Part shown: positions 29,393-40,648 of the stretch, one piece after another | Position numbering within the stretch: the stretch's first letter is position 1 | Layout: the number at the start of each line of letters is the position of its first letter | Notes under the pieces: generated by a model | Databases searched by the model: none | The model's input: the letters and a program-made list of their open reading frames with translations, nothing else | Told to the model about the DNA's origin: nothing | From: Hygrocybe punicea | Taxonomy: Eukaryota; Basidiomycota; Agaricomycetes; Agaricales; Hygrophoraceae | Reading direction: 5' to 3' | DNA length: 64,000 bases | NCBI GenBank assembly: GCA_963556145.1 | Contig: OY744471.1 | Span: 1,171,590 to 1,235,589 of the forward strand | Position numbers and translations under genes: made by a program

Positions 29393-32144
29393 ATGCGCAG
29401 CCTGTCTGTCGTTGTCGTCCTCGTCGTTGTCGTTCTCACAACTCTTCTCCCTGTCACCTTGGCTGCACCACCACCACCCATAAACCTTCATGTTTCTGGT
29501 GTCACATCGAACCCTGCCGCCGCCGCCGGCCAGACATTCGACTACATCGTCGTGGGGGCTGGTTTGGCTGGGACAACTGTCGCAGCACGTCTTGCAGAGA
29601 ACTTGGGGGTCACAGTGCTTCTCATCGAGGCTGGTGCTGATAACAGGGAAGATCCCCGCGTTTTCGACATCTATAATTACGGACAGGCGTTTGGCTCTGA
29701 ACTCGACTGGAATTGGCCTGCAGATCAAGGGAGGCATATTCCTGGGTGGGTATTCTTCGATCGCAATACGCGTGTTTGTTATTAATGAACAAATATTGGG
29801 TGTTCAAAGGGGAAAGACTTTAGGAGGGAGCACGTCTATCAACGGTGCGGCGTACACCCGTGGCTTGAATGCGCAATATGATGCCTTGTCCACCCTGCTC
29901 GAACCGTCTGAGGCCAGCGTGGGCTGGAACTGGCAAAATCTATGGGGTTACATGAAAAAGGCGCGTACCCGTCTCTTCTTCCCCCATTCATCAGCATGTA
30001 TTGACATTTACTCGTTCGGTGCGCGTTCTTGTTCCAAGTCCGAGACCTTCTCCGCTCCGAATCAACAGCAGGCAGCCAAGGGTGCTCAGTCCATCGCATC
30101 ATACCATGGGTTCTCTGGGCCCGTCCAAGTCACGTACCCCGACCTCATGTACGGCGGGCCCCAGCAGACCGACTTTGTCAACACCATCGTCAGCTTGACA
30201 GGCATCAGCCATTTCAAGGACTTGAATGGCGGTACTCCGAATTGCGTTTCGATCACACCCCTGGTCCGTCTCTTCCACAACCGTCTAAGTCGTTTGGTGG
30301 ACGTATATTTTTATTAATACAGAGTATCAATTGGCATGATTCGGATCACCGCTCATCATCTGTGCAAGCCTACCTCACCCCTGTCGAGAACATCCGAAAA
30401 AATTGGCTTACGTTGACTCAAAACTTTGTAAAATCCCCCACCAGTTCTGACCATATTAATCAACGACTAAACAAAGCCTCTTGCTTTTTTGTTTCACTCA
30501 GGTGACGAAATTGACGTGGGCTAGCACGACGATACCTGTCATAGCCTCTGGCGTCGAATTCGCGGACGCAGCCGGCACCCGGCACACTGCCCTCGCGAGG
30601 AGAGAGGTCATCCTGGCTGCGGGCGCCATCATGGTACGTTTACATGACACTCTACCTTTTACACTCTCCACTGGCTATTCCTCACTACATTCACGATGTA
30701 GAGTCCGACCCTCCTCCAGCTTTCTGGTATCGGCGATTCTGCGGTACTCGGTCCCCTTGGGATCCCTACGCACGTCAACCTCGCCACCGTTGGCAAGAAT
30801 TTACAGGAACAGGTGGGTTTCCTTTTATTCATTTTTCTTCCTCTCCCTCCTCCCTCTATCTCTTCCTTGTCCGTGTAGCGTTTTCTGAAAATGCTTGCAT
30901 TCGCAGACTATGAGCGCTCTAGGTACATCCCCCCCCTCCCCACATCACCGTTCCACTTACTTGACAATCTCTCTCATACACAGGTGCGCACGGTAAGGGG
31001 TTCAACAGAGGTGGCGCTGGCCCATCGGACGCGATCGCATTCCCGAATTTGTATCAGGTGTTCGGGAGCCAGGCGGCCGCGATGGTGCAGAAGATCCAGA
31101 GGTCGATCCCGGGATGGGCCGCGGCGCAGGCCGCGGCAGGGTCTGCGATGTCTGCGCAAGCTCTGGAGACGATATATAATGTGCAGGCGAATTTGATTAT
31201 TAACAATAAAGGTATACATGTTATGAACGTATGATTTTGCTAGCCTTGTCATTTCTTTTCTTCTTTCGTCATTGACGGCTAGCTGATTAGATTTTGTTCC
31301 ATCAGCACCGATAGCGGAACTGTTTTATGATACGGGCTTTCCCGAGTACGTACTCGCTCCCGAATTTTGCTGTTTCGAAACAAAGACTTGCGGTGTTGAC
31401 TGTGCTGTTCGTTTAGCGACTTGGGAATCGATATGTGGCAGCTCCTGCCCTTCACCAGAGGCAGTGTCCAGATTACCGTTCGTGAATTCCGCTAGATGCT
31501 AAACCAACTTAATCCTTATTTATTTGATATCGTAGAGCGCCAATCCCCTCACGAAGCCAAGGATTCGCGTCAACTATTTCAGCGTCGATTTTGATCTTCA
31601 GGTTCAGATTGCAGGTGCTCGTCTGGCGAGGAAAATCCTTGGGTCTCCACCGTTAAAGTCAGTTTTCCTTTCCCCCTCCCATTCTTCCATAGTATTCATC
31701 ATGTCATGCAATCTTTATTTTAAATTTTTTTATATTGATGATTTCTCTCCTTTGTCACAATTCAGCTCGCTTTCGGTTGGCGAAACAATACCTGGACATA
31801 CCCAAGTACCTGACCATGGAGATGGCGGCTCCGATGCGGATTGGACGACTTGGATACGCAACAACTTTTTCTCCGTGGCGCACCCGATCGGAACCGCTTC
31901 AATGATGAGACGCAGCCTTGGTGGTGAGTGTGCTTGTTTCCTACTTCATTTCCACGATTCTCGGATACTGATACCGATACTGATATTGAAAGGTGTCGTG
32001 GACGCGCATTTGATTGTATATGACACCGCCAATGTGCGTGTGGTGGACGCGTCGGTCCTTCCGTTGCAGATCAGTGCCCATTTGTCCGCTACGCTGTATG
32101 GTGTTGCCGAGAAAGCCGCTGATCTCATCAAGGCCGCCCAGTAA
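29393..32144 (+). CDS. Secreted GMC oxidoreductase (CAZy AA3-like)
   Basis: Thirteen exons, 617 residues, all phases consistent: 29393-29745, 29810-29960, 30039-30263, 30323-30427, 30502-30633, 30702-30812, 30907-30922 (16 nt), 30984-31211, 31306-31345, 31417-31477, 31536-31657, 31766-31923, 31993-32144. A signal peptide ([20 protein letters not shown]) precedes the FAD-binding motif [28 protein letters not shown] is GMC signature 1, and [16 protein letters not shown] is signature 2. The C-terminal catalytic pair lies in [10 protein letters not shown] and [11 protein letters not shown]. This family oxidises alcohols or sugars and produces H2O2 in wood decay (aryl-alcohol oxidase or related). 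Intron 2 appears to start with GC (29961). Substrate cannot be deduced from sequence alone. Confidence 0.9.
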
Positions 32145-33466
32145 TGCATTGATGTTGATAACTATGATTATGACGCTTTGGGACCTTACTGATACTGACT
32201 GGACCTTCATCCATCTTTCACAACCAATTGTCATTCATGATTGAACGCTAACAGTTTTTCAATGAACTTTCTTTATTTTCTTTGTTGTTCTTTCTTCCCA
32301 GAGTTGTGTTGTTTCTTCTTCTCACCCATCTTAGGCCCTTGGGAATATTATTCATCAGATTATTGCCATTTTCAGTAATCTTGGTTGAATGTGCACAACA
32401 TTTGTATTTTTTAAATACTATTCTTGTACCACCTTTGCAAATTTTTTACTCAAATGCTTCTAGCTCCCTTGTCACTACACATGCACCTCCCAAACTTGGT
32501 ATTGGGTAGTACTAGTATCTTGTTAACAATTCTATGTACTTTTTCAATTTTTACATGAAGAGGAAATGGTGTTGGGCAAGGGCCAAGACACCAATGTCAA
32601 ATTTGGGGGATGGGTCAGGTTATGCAAATTTTATGTCATGGTTAGTCACAAGGCACCAGAGCTCAAATTTAAGCGGAGTTCAGACACTTGTAGGTACTGT
32701 AAAGATATACAACAGAATTGTCTCTTGGACTGGATTGAGCAACTGCTTCCAAGTGTGGGCTTGTTTCATGGGGAGGTGGGTTCCCAGACATTGTCGCCGC
32801 AGGGTGTGATATTTATCAGTCAGAATTTCGAAATGGTGAGCTGCTTCCATGTATTTCTTGAATTCTCCTCTCTGAAAAGCTTCAGCAGCTTTTTTGATTT
32901 TTTCTTCAACATTTTGAGTGATGGTTCACTTCCTGGCAAGGGCTGGACATTGCATGGTGGATGAAGGGGCACACAGGAGAAGGAATTTGGCTGAGGCCAA
33001 TGTCAGAGCACGAATGTGTCACAGCTGCCTGAGTGCTGAGTCGTGCTCACCACTATTTACACCATTTTATACTGACTTTCAAGCACTAGCTTAAGAATAA
33101 ATGTTGTTATGATATCTACAGAGTGTGTTTGCGAGGGCCCAGGTCCAAAAATGGGGAAAGATGGGCTAGATCTCTGGGATCTGAGCCCAAGAAGCTGTTA
33201 CACCACCTTCTTTTCGACAAAGATTGTGACATATTATTTTTCCACTTTGACTTTTTTCAAACTTGAGCTGGTAGATCATAATCTTTATTATCTATCTACA
33301 TTGGTTTTTTCTGTTTGTGGTGAATGGAGCAGTGTAATGTATCATATTCAAGAATTTGCATAACCTGAACCATTTGCATAACCCAACCAAGAATAGTAAC
33401 TATTGTTGAGGTACAGGGAAGAATCATCTATTTAGTGCCTGAATAATACATGTATTACAGAAGATA
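32145..33466. other. Unresolved transposon-like region
   Basis: AT-rich. The 22-bp segment around 32325 (CCCATCTTAGGCCCTTGGGA) recurs at 34372, hinting at a dispersed element with ends near both. An open stretch at 32566-32840 (KFKRSSDTCRYCKDIQQ) has no recognised family. No gene is called. Confidence 0.4.
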
Positions 33467-33847
33467 CAGTATTCAATGGCTCCTTTGAACACAAAAATTA
33501 ACCTCAAGTGCCACAGGTAGCCAATTATCTTGAACAAAATCTGAGTTGACCAAAAGTTGCTTATATATTTAAAGACCTCTCATACCAACTTTCAAAGAAA
33601 TCTGTTAATATTTGAATGTTTTATGATCAAAACATTAGTGTTCAAAGGAGTGATCAGATTTCTCTCTGCTTTGTGAATACTCAGTTTCTAATTTTATTGA
33701 TGGTTCTGAATCAAAATCAATATCCAGATAGGTTCAGATGATGCACTGAGGGAATTAGAACACTTTTTAGCAGTAGAAATCAGTACAGAATCAATTATAT
33801 TAGGTGTTCAAAGGACTGGTAGTGTTCAAAGGAGCCATTGAACACTG
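33467..33847. mobile_element. Pogo/mariner-type MITE (381 bp)
   Basis: Terminal inverted repeats CAGTRTTCAATGGCTCCTTT GAACAC at both ends (left 33467, right complement ending 33847), with TA before the left end and TG after the right. Internal GTGTTCAAAGGA copies at 33638, 33803 and 33821 look like subterminal binding-site repeats. No coding capacity. Confidence 0.65.
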
Positions 33848-33962
33848 TGTAAACAATTCACCTGTTTTCAGTCACTATTCTGTTTGAGACAAATAATCAG
33901 ACCTCAGATCAACATGATTGTAGGGACAAACTTTATCTATGGTTCTGGGGTAAGGCTGCCCC

Positions 33963-34361
33963 ATAATTAATGTTGCATTTTTATTGTTATGAACATACTA
34001 AGTAATGCAAATTATATAAGACTAATAGGTCATGCATAGATTATTCAACATTAATAATTTCTTGAATAAGTGTGGGGCTGCCTTACACTAGAACCATGAT
34101 TTTATGCAGGACCTATTAGCCTTGTTAGTGTTGTCACAGCTTCAGCTTCAAGCCAGCTTGGAGCTGCAGCCAACTGAAGCTGATGCCATTGTATCATCAT
34201 TGAGGCACAGCTACTGGCTTCAGCTATGGGAATTGAAGATCGGCAGCTGAAGCTGTGGCTTGGCTAGCCAAGATGTGGTAACACTAAGCCTTGTATAATT
34301 TGCATTACTTAGTATATTCATAACTCCATGTAAAAATAAAAAGCATGCAACATTAATTATG
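33963..34361. repeat. Older foldback element interrupted by a MITE
   Basis: The left arm runs from ATAATTAATGTTGCATTTTT through ACTAAGTAATGCAAATTATA, and the right arm (34292-34361) carries its complement. A smaller inverted repeat, TGGTTCTGGGGTAAGG (33943) with CCTTACACTAGAACCA (34080), is nested around the left half. The right arm is split by the 161-bp hAT MITE. Confidence 0.6.
34126..34286. mobile_element. hAT-type MITE (161 bp)
   Basis: Ends TAGTGTTGTCACAGCTTCAG and its complement-like TGTGGTAACACTA. Identical 8-bp duplications AGCCTTGT flank it (34118-34125, 34287-34294). AGCTTCAGCT words recur throughout. Too short to code. Confidence 0.85.
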
Positions 34362-36549
34362 GATCTTCGCACCCATCTTAGGCCCTTGGGAATGTAATGA
34401 TCTAGTGTTGCAGCAAAAACCTCCCCTAATTGGTAATTTACATCTGTAAACAACTCTTGCATGTGACACTTACAGCCATTTGCAGGTATCTTGACAATTT
34501 TTGGACAATTTTGAATTGATTGAACAATATGGACTTAGACAAAATTACTGTACTCAATCTTGTCTCTCATGAAATACTGCATGGAAAGTTGTACTATTTT
34601 CTAATGGCTATCAGCTCCTGTAATTACATCTGAACAATATTTAGTGTATGATGAGTTGTGGATGAAGTAAGAGGTGACCCTGTGTTTTTTAAGACCCAGA
34701 ATGATATTGTTAAATTATGGCATCAAATGAGCTCCTATGAACAAGATGGCAGAGAGAAAGTTGTTCATTTTTTCAAGTGCTAGAAGTACATATACCGCGT
34801 TTTTCTTTATTTTTGTTCTTTGAGCCAACATATATGATTCTTGTGATATTTTGATCCCACTGCAGACAAATGTAGTCCAACTGTGGGAGGCTGAAGAACA
34901 AAGAGCCAATAATATCGCCAAGAAAAAACTCACAGCAAACGGAACTCGTGCCCAAGTTCAACAGCAAAAGTCATGCACAAAGAAAAAGGAGCACTGACTG
35001 AGAGCACTGGAAAAGACACAACTTGAGTCCATTAACAATTCACTGCGAGACCAACCTAACAAGGCAACAGAGATGGAGGATCTTGCTGTTGTGTCACAGC
35101 CAAACACATCAGATTGGCGGACGGAGAGAGATGGGACAAAAAAGGTAGAGTTGTTCAAGAGCGAGCAAAGCGATGCAACTGGTTTCATCCATTTCTATGG
35201 GTACATATTGAAAAGCAGCACACAAAGCTGACTGGTCCGCATGCACCATTGAAGCCCTCCTGAAGAGAGATCATCCAGGGTTATTTCATCATCTGCATGC
35301 AGGAACTATCCAACGCTGGCTCATCAAATGAGGCCATGGATTCAATGAGTGGACCATTGATAATGTTAAATGAGGACATGTTCTTGCGGGATCAGTACAT
35401 GTCAGTGTCCTTAGCAAGTTTCCAGACCTTGTGCAGGATGTGAAAACAAAACTAATGGACCTTCGAAAATCTGGTGTACCTGTTGGTGTCTTTCTTGCAT
35501 GCTCCATCATGCTAGCAACAATCAAAATGCAACACCTCAAGATTCTCTCCACTTTCAAGTGCTCGCATGGCTACGTGCAATCATTTCTTCAAAGCACACT
35601 TGACTGGTCAATCCGAAAAGGAACACAAGCTGCTGCACATGTACCTGCTGATGCTGCTGCCCAGTTAGTGTTTTAAAGTCTGGTTAGGTCCGGTTTTTTG
35701 CCTTTTTTAGACATTAACCGGGACTGGACCGGTTGCCTAACACTCCAAAAACTGAAAAAACTGGACTGGACTGATGGAAACCGGTTGCCATCGGTTTTTT
35801 CTGGTCTATTAACTGGTTAAAACCGGTTTCAACCTAAACTGGTTATTAACCAGTCCAGACTGGTTTTGCACCAGGTCTGGACTGGTCTTTACTACTCAAA
35901 ACAGGAGGAATTTTAGAAATAGTGAATTTTAGTTGTAAGTGTGACTTCTCATCACAGAGTGACACTACCGTGACCTCAACTTCCAACCACACAACATCAA
36001 GTAGATCGCGAACCGTTCAAGGTAAGTCTTTCTTTTTGGTTGTACATTGTATAATTCACTAACATTTTACTTTTCTAATGTAGATATTCATCGCGACAGC
36101 GGTCAGCACACCACCAACATCAACCACCACCACCAATGTGAGCCCACACTGGCACATCAACCAACCACCAGCAACAGCACCAGAAGCAACAGCAACAGCA
36201 CCAGTACCAATGTCACCAGCACCAGCACCAGGTTTTCAATGGGTTGGTGACAACAACAGGGCTACGTGCCCTCAGGTATGTTTCTTATGTATTTAACATT
36301 AAACTGACTATATTTTCTTAGATGATATTGAATAACCCCACACCCGTGCAAGAGAACGTGTCTAAACGTGTCCCAGACTGCGATCCCACAACGCCGGCAC
36401 CAACACCCAGCCAATCAACACCAGCACCAACTCAAAGCCACCGCGCCACCACCAAGATGTCACAAGTGCAAGCTGTGGCCAATGGTGTTGAAATGCGAGC
36501 CATGTATGCTAAGAACGGGGAGGTCGGCGGCAACGCCCAAGCCCATGGC

Positions 36550-37013
36550 TAGGGATGACCAAGGGTTGACATATGTGATAGGGTGAGAGTTTCCAAGGGT
36601 TTTGCAAGGTTTGTTCTTGAATCATTATCTATTGCAGATAGTGATAGAAACTTGGTGGGAATTTCAAAGAGTTATATATTTTCTAGTTTCTCTCCAAAAT
36701 TTAGGTCAGATTTCTTCAGTAGTTATTGTGCAGTTCCATTTTCAAAAAGGAGTGTTTTTCAAAAACCATAGGGGTTGAAAAACGCGGACCCCTATGGTTT
36801 TTGAAAAACACTCCTTTTTGAAAATGGAACTGCACAATAACTACTGAAGAAATCTGACCTAAATTTTGGAGAGAAACTAGAAAATATATAACTCTTTGAA
36901 ATTCCCACCAAGTTTCTATCACTATCTGCAATAGATAATGATTCAAGAACAAACCCTTCAAAACCCTTGGAAAATCTCACCCTATCACATATGTCAACCC
37001 TTGGTCATCCCTA
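36550..37013. mobile_element. Foldback hAT MITE (464 bp)
   Basis: Arms of about 220 bp starting TAGGGATGACCAAGGGTTGA form an almost complete palindrome around a loop of about 15-20 nt near 36780; only a few mismatches are visible. The 8-bp duplication CCCATGGC is exact (36542-36549, 37014-37021). ORFs in the two arms are mirror images and not genes. Confidence 0.9.
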
Positions 37014-37041
37014 CCCATGGCAATGCAGACGATGAGGAAAA

Positions 37042-38179
37042 TAGTGTTGCCGTAGTTCGGTTCCGAACCTAGCCAAACCCGGTTCAAACCCCGAACCGAA
37101 CCCTAAGTTCGGTCTAAGTTCAGCCAAGTGCTGAACCGGACCACGGGTTCCGTTCCGGGTTTCAAGGCCTGCCGGATTTCCTGAACAGCTCCAAACCGCG
37201 TTCAAACCGCGAACGCGGATATTTTTAAGGTATTGATTTCATTTGTTTTTCGTATTTCTTTACTTACTATTTCGTGTTAAACGGCATCATGTGACCGGCC
37301 GTGACCTTTCACGCAACACAGCAACATCAACGCGGGTTGAACACAACACAATTTGTGTTGTGTTCATCAAGGTATGTTTCGATTTTTTCTTAACTTTACT
37401 AATGTTATTTGCGACAGGCAACTCGACCACGACCACATCGTGACCACACCCACCTTGGCACAAGTTGAATGCCAATGCCAACGCAATGCCAAGGGATGCA
37501 GGACAGCAGCAACACCACCACCACCACCACCAGCGGCGGCAACGGCAACGGCAATGGCAACGGCAACCAGGCAACGACAACGGCAATGGCCAGCAGCAGC
37601 AGCAACAGCGGAAGCAGCAGCAACAGCGGAAGCAGCAGCGCCGGCAGCAACGGCAGCAGCAGCAGCGGCAACAGCAAAAGCCATCCAACGGCAACGACAA
37701 CCACGACGGCCAGCAGCAGCAGCAGCAATGCCGGCAGCAGCAGCAACAGCGGCAGCAGCAACGGCAGCAACAGCGGCAGCAGCAGCAGCAGCAACGGCCA
37801 CGACAGCAGCAGCAGCAGCAGTGGCAGCAGCAATGGCGACGGCAGCAGCAGCAGCGCCAGCAGCGGCAGCAACAGCAGCAGTGGCAGCAGCAGCAGCAGC
37901 AGCAGCGCCGGACAGCTCCCCCACAGCCCAACTACCTCGCGAAGTGCAGCGCCGTATCAATTGATACGTGCCTGCCATTCGCGAGGAGAACAGAGCTCAT
38001 GGGGTGAGCCCACCTCGGTCCGGGGTTCAGACCGCGTCTGAACCCAGACCGAACGCGGAGAGACGGTTCGATGCCGTCTGGGTTCTGGTTTGGCGCAGGG
38101 CCAAACCGGACCCGAAGTTCAGTTCGCGGTTCTGCCAAAAAGGGTCGGAACCGGACCAAACTGAACTTCGGCAACACTA
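37042..38179. mobile_element. hAT element, third nesting level
   Basis: 1,138 bp; termini TAGTGTTGCCGTAGTTCGG and CTGAACTTCGGCAACACTA; exact 8-bp duplications GAGGAAAA (37034-37041, 38180-38187). The subterminal regions are rich in GGTTCCG/CGAACC. The centre has an intron-like segment (GTATGTTTCG at about 37373 to GACAG at 37418) followed by a CAG/CAA/CGG trinucleotide array. No transposase. A related right end (GGCAACACTA) lies alone at about 40409. Confidence 0.9.
37496..37915. repeat. CAG/CAA/CGG trinucleotide array
   Basis: About 420 bp of imperfect (CAG)n, (CAA)n, (CGG)n and GGCAAC. Frames read poly-Gln, poly-Ser/Gly/Asn or poly-Ala/Thr on one strand and poly-Leu, poly-Cys or poly-Ala on the other, so stop-free ORFs occur without being genes. 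Confidence 0.85.
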
Positions 38180-40150
38180 GAGGAAAACCATAGCAAGGAT
38201 GACAACAGTGATGAGGACGACGCAGACAGTGACGAAGATGGGAAGCAACATGGACGATGGTGATGAGGATGACAAGGATGGCCCCAACAATGACGACGGC
38301 CACAGAACCATGACCCAAGGTCAACAATAACCAGGACGGAGGGGCAACGAGCCCCACCACCATGATACCACCTCATGAACTGCATCGGCCATCTCAATTG
38401 ACATGGCACCGCATTTGCGAGGTTGCAAGTAGGTGGTGGGATGTGGCAAGGATACCACGTAGCACCCGCAGGTCATATGGATCATGGTGGATGCTACCCA
38501 TCATGGGTGCGGTATTCACGGGTGCGGGTGCAGTATTGACAAACCCAACCCGTGGTCAACCCTAGCTGCGGTGAAGGATTGGGCAGGGCAGGGCAGGGCA
38601 AAGCGCCCTCTATTATACATAAATTGTCCAATAGTTTGATTATCTAAATACACAGGTCATCCCCCCCAGCCAAAAACCAGCGCTAGGGTAATTTTCCTAT
38701 CTACAAGGTGAACCGGAAAGTCTGGTTGTAACCGGTTGCAGCCGGTTGCAACTCGGTTGCATAAGCATGGGCCAAACCAGGCAACCACAACCGGCAACCT
38801 CCCACATCAGGTGCAACTGCAACCGGTGGTCTGGTCTTTTTCGGTTCAGTCTGGTTGGGTCCCAGTTTTGTTCCGGTCCTATGGACTGGACCTTGAAACA
38901 CTATGCCCAGTGCACAAGGGCATTCTTTTGCCTTGTCCAACTCATAAAACAGCATGACATCCCACCTAAACTCGTTGTTTTTATGGATCAGATAGGCAAG
39001 CAACTGATGGGGTCAAAGGACAAGACATACAAAAAATGAGGTGTCAAGCAAGTTGACATTGCAACCAAAGACGAGAAACAAGCATACACCTTGTGTGTTG
39101 CCACGACAGCAGATGGTGATGTGCTCCCATTTCAGCAAGTCTGGAGCAGTCAAACAAAAGTCTCGCTTCCTCGTGGCGATGCTGAAGGGATGCATGAAGC
39201 AAAGGAGCTTGGGTTCCACTTTGCCTTTGTGGCAAGCCAGAAAAAGACAAGTCATTTCAGCATGTTCAAAACCATGAGAGAGGTGAGCTGGCATGCAACT
39301 CTCTGATTCTGTAATATTATTTAACTGGCATTCATTTGCAAGTGGGTTCAGAACATCCTTATCCCATACATAAAAGTCACAGTTGAAACCGATCATAACC
39401 TTTGCAATATTGATGACCAGAAAGCCATCCTCGTCCTTGGACAAGAATTCTGCTCATTCCTGTCTATGGAACACCCCAACATCTATTTACTATTTGTGCC
39501 TGCCAACTGTACAAGCATTTTCCAAGTGGCCGATGTAGGGCTACAGCAAATCATCAAGCACCACCTGTCCCAAGCGGAGCTCAATTGGTTTGTTGATGCC
39601 CATGCTGCGCAGCTGGAGTCTGGGAAAAGCTCCTGAAGAAATTTAATTCACAAAATCCCTTCCAGTTTTGCGCAATGCCACAGTCAAACCACTGGTGGAG
39701 GTCTTCAAGTGGCTGAGAAGTTATGAAGGGCAGCGAGTCATCAAGCGTGCAAATGAACTTTGCAAAGTTGATCAATGGAATCTTACTGGAGAGATGTTGA
39801 CCAGCCCGAAGGCCTGCACAGCCCTACGATGGTATCTCCAAATGGATGATGTGTTGAGGAAGGAGATCGAGGGAAAACTAGGTGCAGGATGTCTGGACTT
39901 GGAGGACCATGCAGATGCTGACATTGGAGAGGAGAGTGAGGAGCAAGACTTGGATGATACAGATGTCCCACTGACTGCTGTCATTCGAGACACACTTGGT
40001 CTGGACACTCAAGCTCACATCACTGCTGACAGTGCTGAGCAGTTCTGCATTGATGCACACAATGTCTCTCATCAGAGCACTGGCAAACTACAAGCAATGG
40101 GCACCGAGGAGGATGTCTGGGAGCTTACAAGCAATGTTTTAGTTCAGTAG

Positions 40151-40648
40151 CAAATGCCCTTAGAGTCGTACATTGTCTTGACCAGCTCAGTAGCAACATG
40201 AGCCCTGTGACCTGTGACACTGGCTAACTTGGCGATGCAACAAGCAGCCTGTGACCTGTGACTGTTGCCACCGTACAGATTTGTACAGTATAGCTATGTA
40301 GATTTATGGTTCAAACCACATCTGAACATGGTTTGAACCTTGCCACAATGCCAGAACTTGAATTTGCCAGTGGTTCAAGCCAGGTTCCACACCAAACTTT
40401 GGCAACACTAGTTTCAGGCATTGATTAGACTATAATAAAGTAAACCTTAAAACCAGGTAATTGGCCTTCTTATTCTTGTCCAACTCTTTCTGCATCCCAT
40501 ATGTTAGGGATTGACATGGGTCTCATGACCCAAGCAGTTTTTTGGTCATGGGTTCATGTGGGTTACAGATATGAATTTGCCAAATTAAGCCAAAGCTGCC
40601 AAACAGTGGCACCAACCCCCAGATACATCTTGACAATCCATTGCTAGT
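40151..40648. other. Transposon edge and 3' flank
   Basis: Contains a lone hAT-like right end ATTTGCCAGTGG to CTTTGGCAACACTA (about 40300-40409), related to the 37042 element. No gene is seen. Confidence 0.45.

Larger units (their letters stand above)
36087..38243 (+). pseudogene. Interrupted PQ-rich/acidic gene carried by the hAT element
   Basis: An exon from about 36083 (VSTPPTSTTTTNVSPHW to GFQWVGDNNRATCPQ) ends at a GTATGTTTC donor (36276) and joins the exon starting at 36322 (MILNNPTPVQENVSKRVPD). The frame reaches GGNAQAHG at 36549, where a 464-bp MITE sits. It resumes at 37022 as NADDEE, is cut again at 37042, and resumes at 38188 to finish KDDNSDEDDADSDEDG and a stop at about 38243. 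An upstream intron (GTAAGTCTT at about 36023) is also likely. No known domain. Excision of both insertions and their duplications restores one frame. Confidence 0.55.
35666..38903. mobile_element. hAT element inside the pogo-like transposase
   Basis: 3,238 bp with termini TAGTGTTTTAAAGTC and GACCTTGAAACACTA and identical 8-bp duplications TGCCCAGT (35658-35665, 38904-38911). Excising it and one duplication joins ADAAAQ to CTRAFFC in frame. CCGGTT/AACCGG words crowd both subterminal regions, typical of hAT transposase-binding repeats. It lacks a hAT transposase but carries a spliced, Pro/Thr/Gln-rich and acidic coding remnant, itself interrupted twice by younger elements. Confidence 0.9.
34473..40150 (+). 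pseudogene. Pogo-like DDE transposon remnant with nested insertions
   Basis: The left terminus CAGCCATTTGCAGGTATCTT is preceded by TA and is about 75 percent like the foldback at 18343. Transposase coding follows: DVKTKLMDLRKSGVPVGVFL to AHVPADAAAQ, interrupted at 35666, then resuming at 38912 as CTRAFFCLVQLIKQHDIPP, VFMDQIGKQ (first DDE Asp), an intron 39281-39341, VTVETDHNLC, and FVPANCTSIFQVADVGLQQI, the pogo/Tigger-type QxxD motif. A long acidic tail ends at 40150. In-frame TGA codons (about 35329, 35368, 39037) and loss of an intact N-terminal DNA-binding part make it dead. The right terminus was not found. Family: DDE_1 superfamily endonuclease. Confidence 0.75.

Noticed and set aside
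36583..36980. Mirror-image 62- and 81-codon ORFs
   Set aside because: They are the two arms of a foldback MITE.
37287..38041. ORFs of 155-214 codons with poly-Cys, poly-Ala, poly-Leu or poly-Gln
   Set aside because: All are readings of the CAG/CAA/CGG array inside a hAT element.
40259..40409. Complete hAT MITE ending GGCAACACTA
   Set aside because: Only the right end is convincing; the putative left end and the 8-bp duplication do not match.
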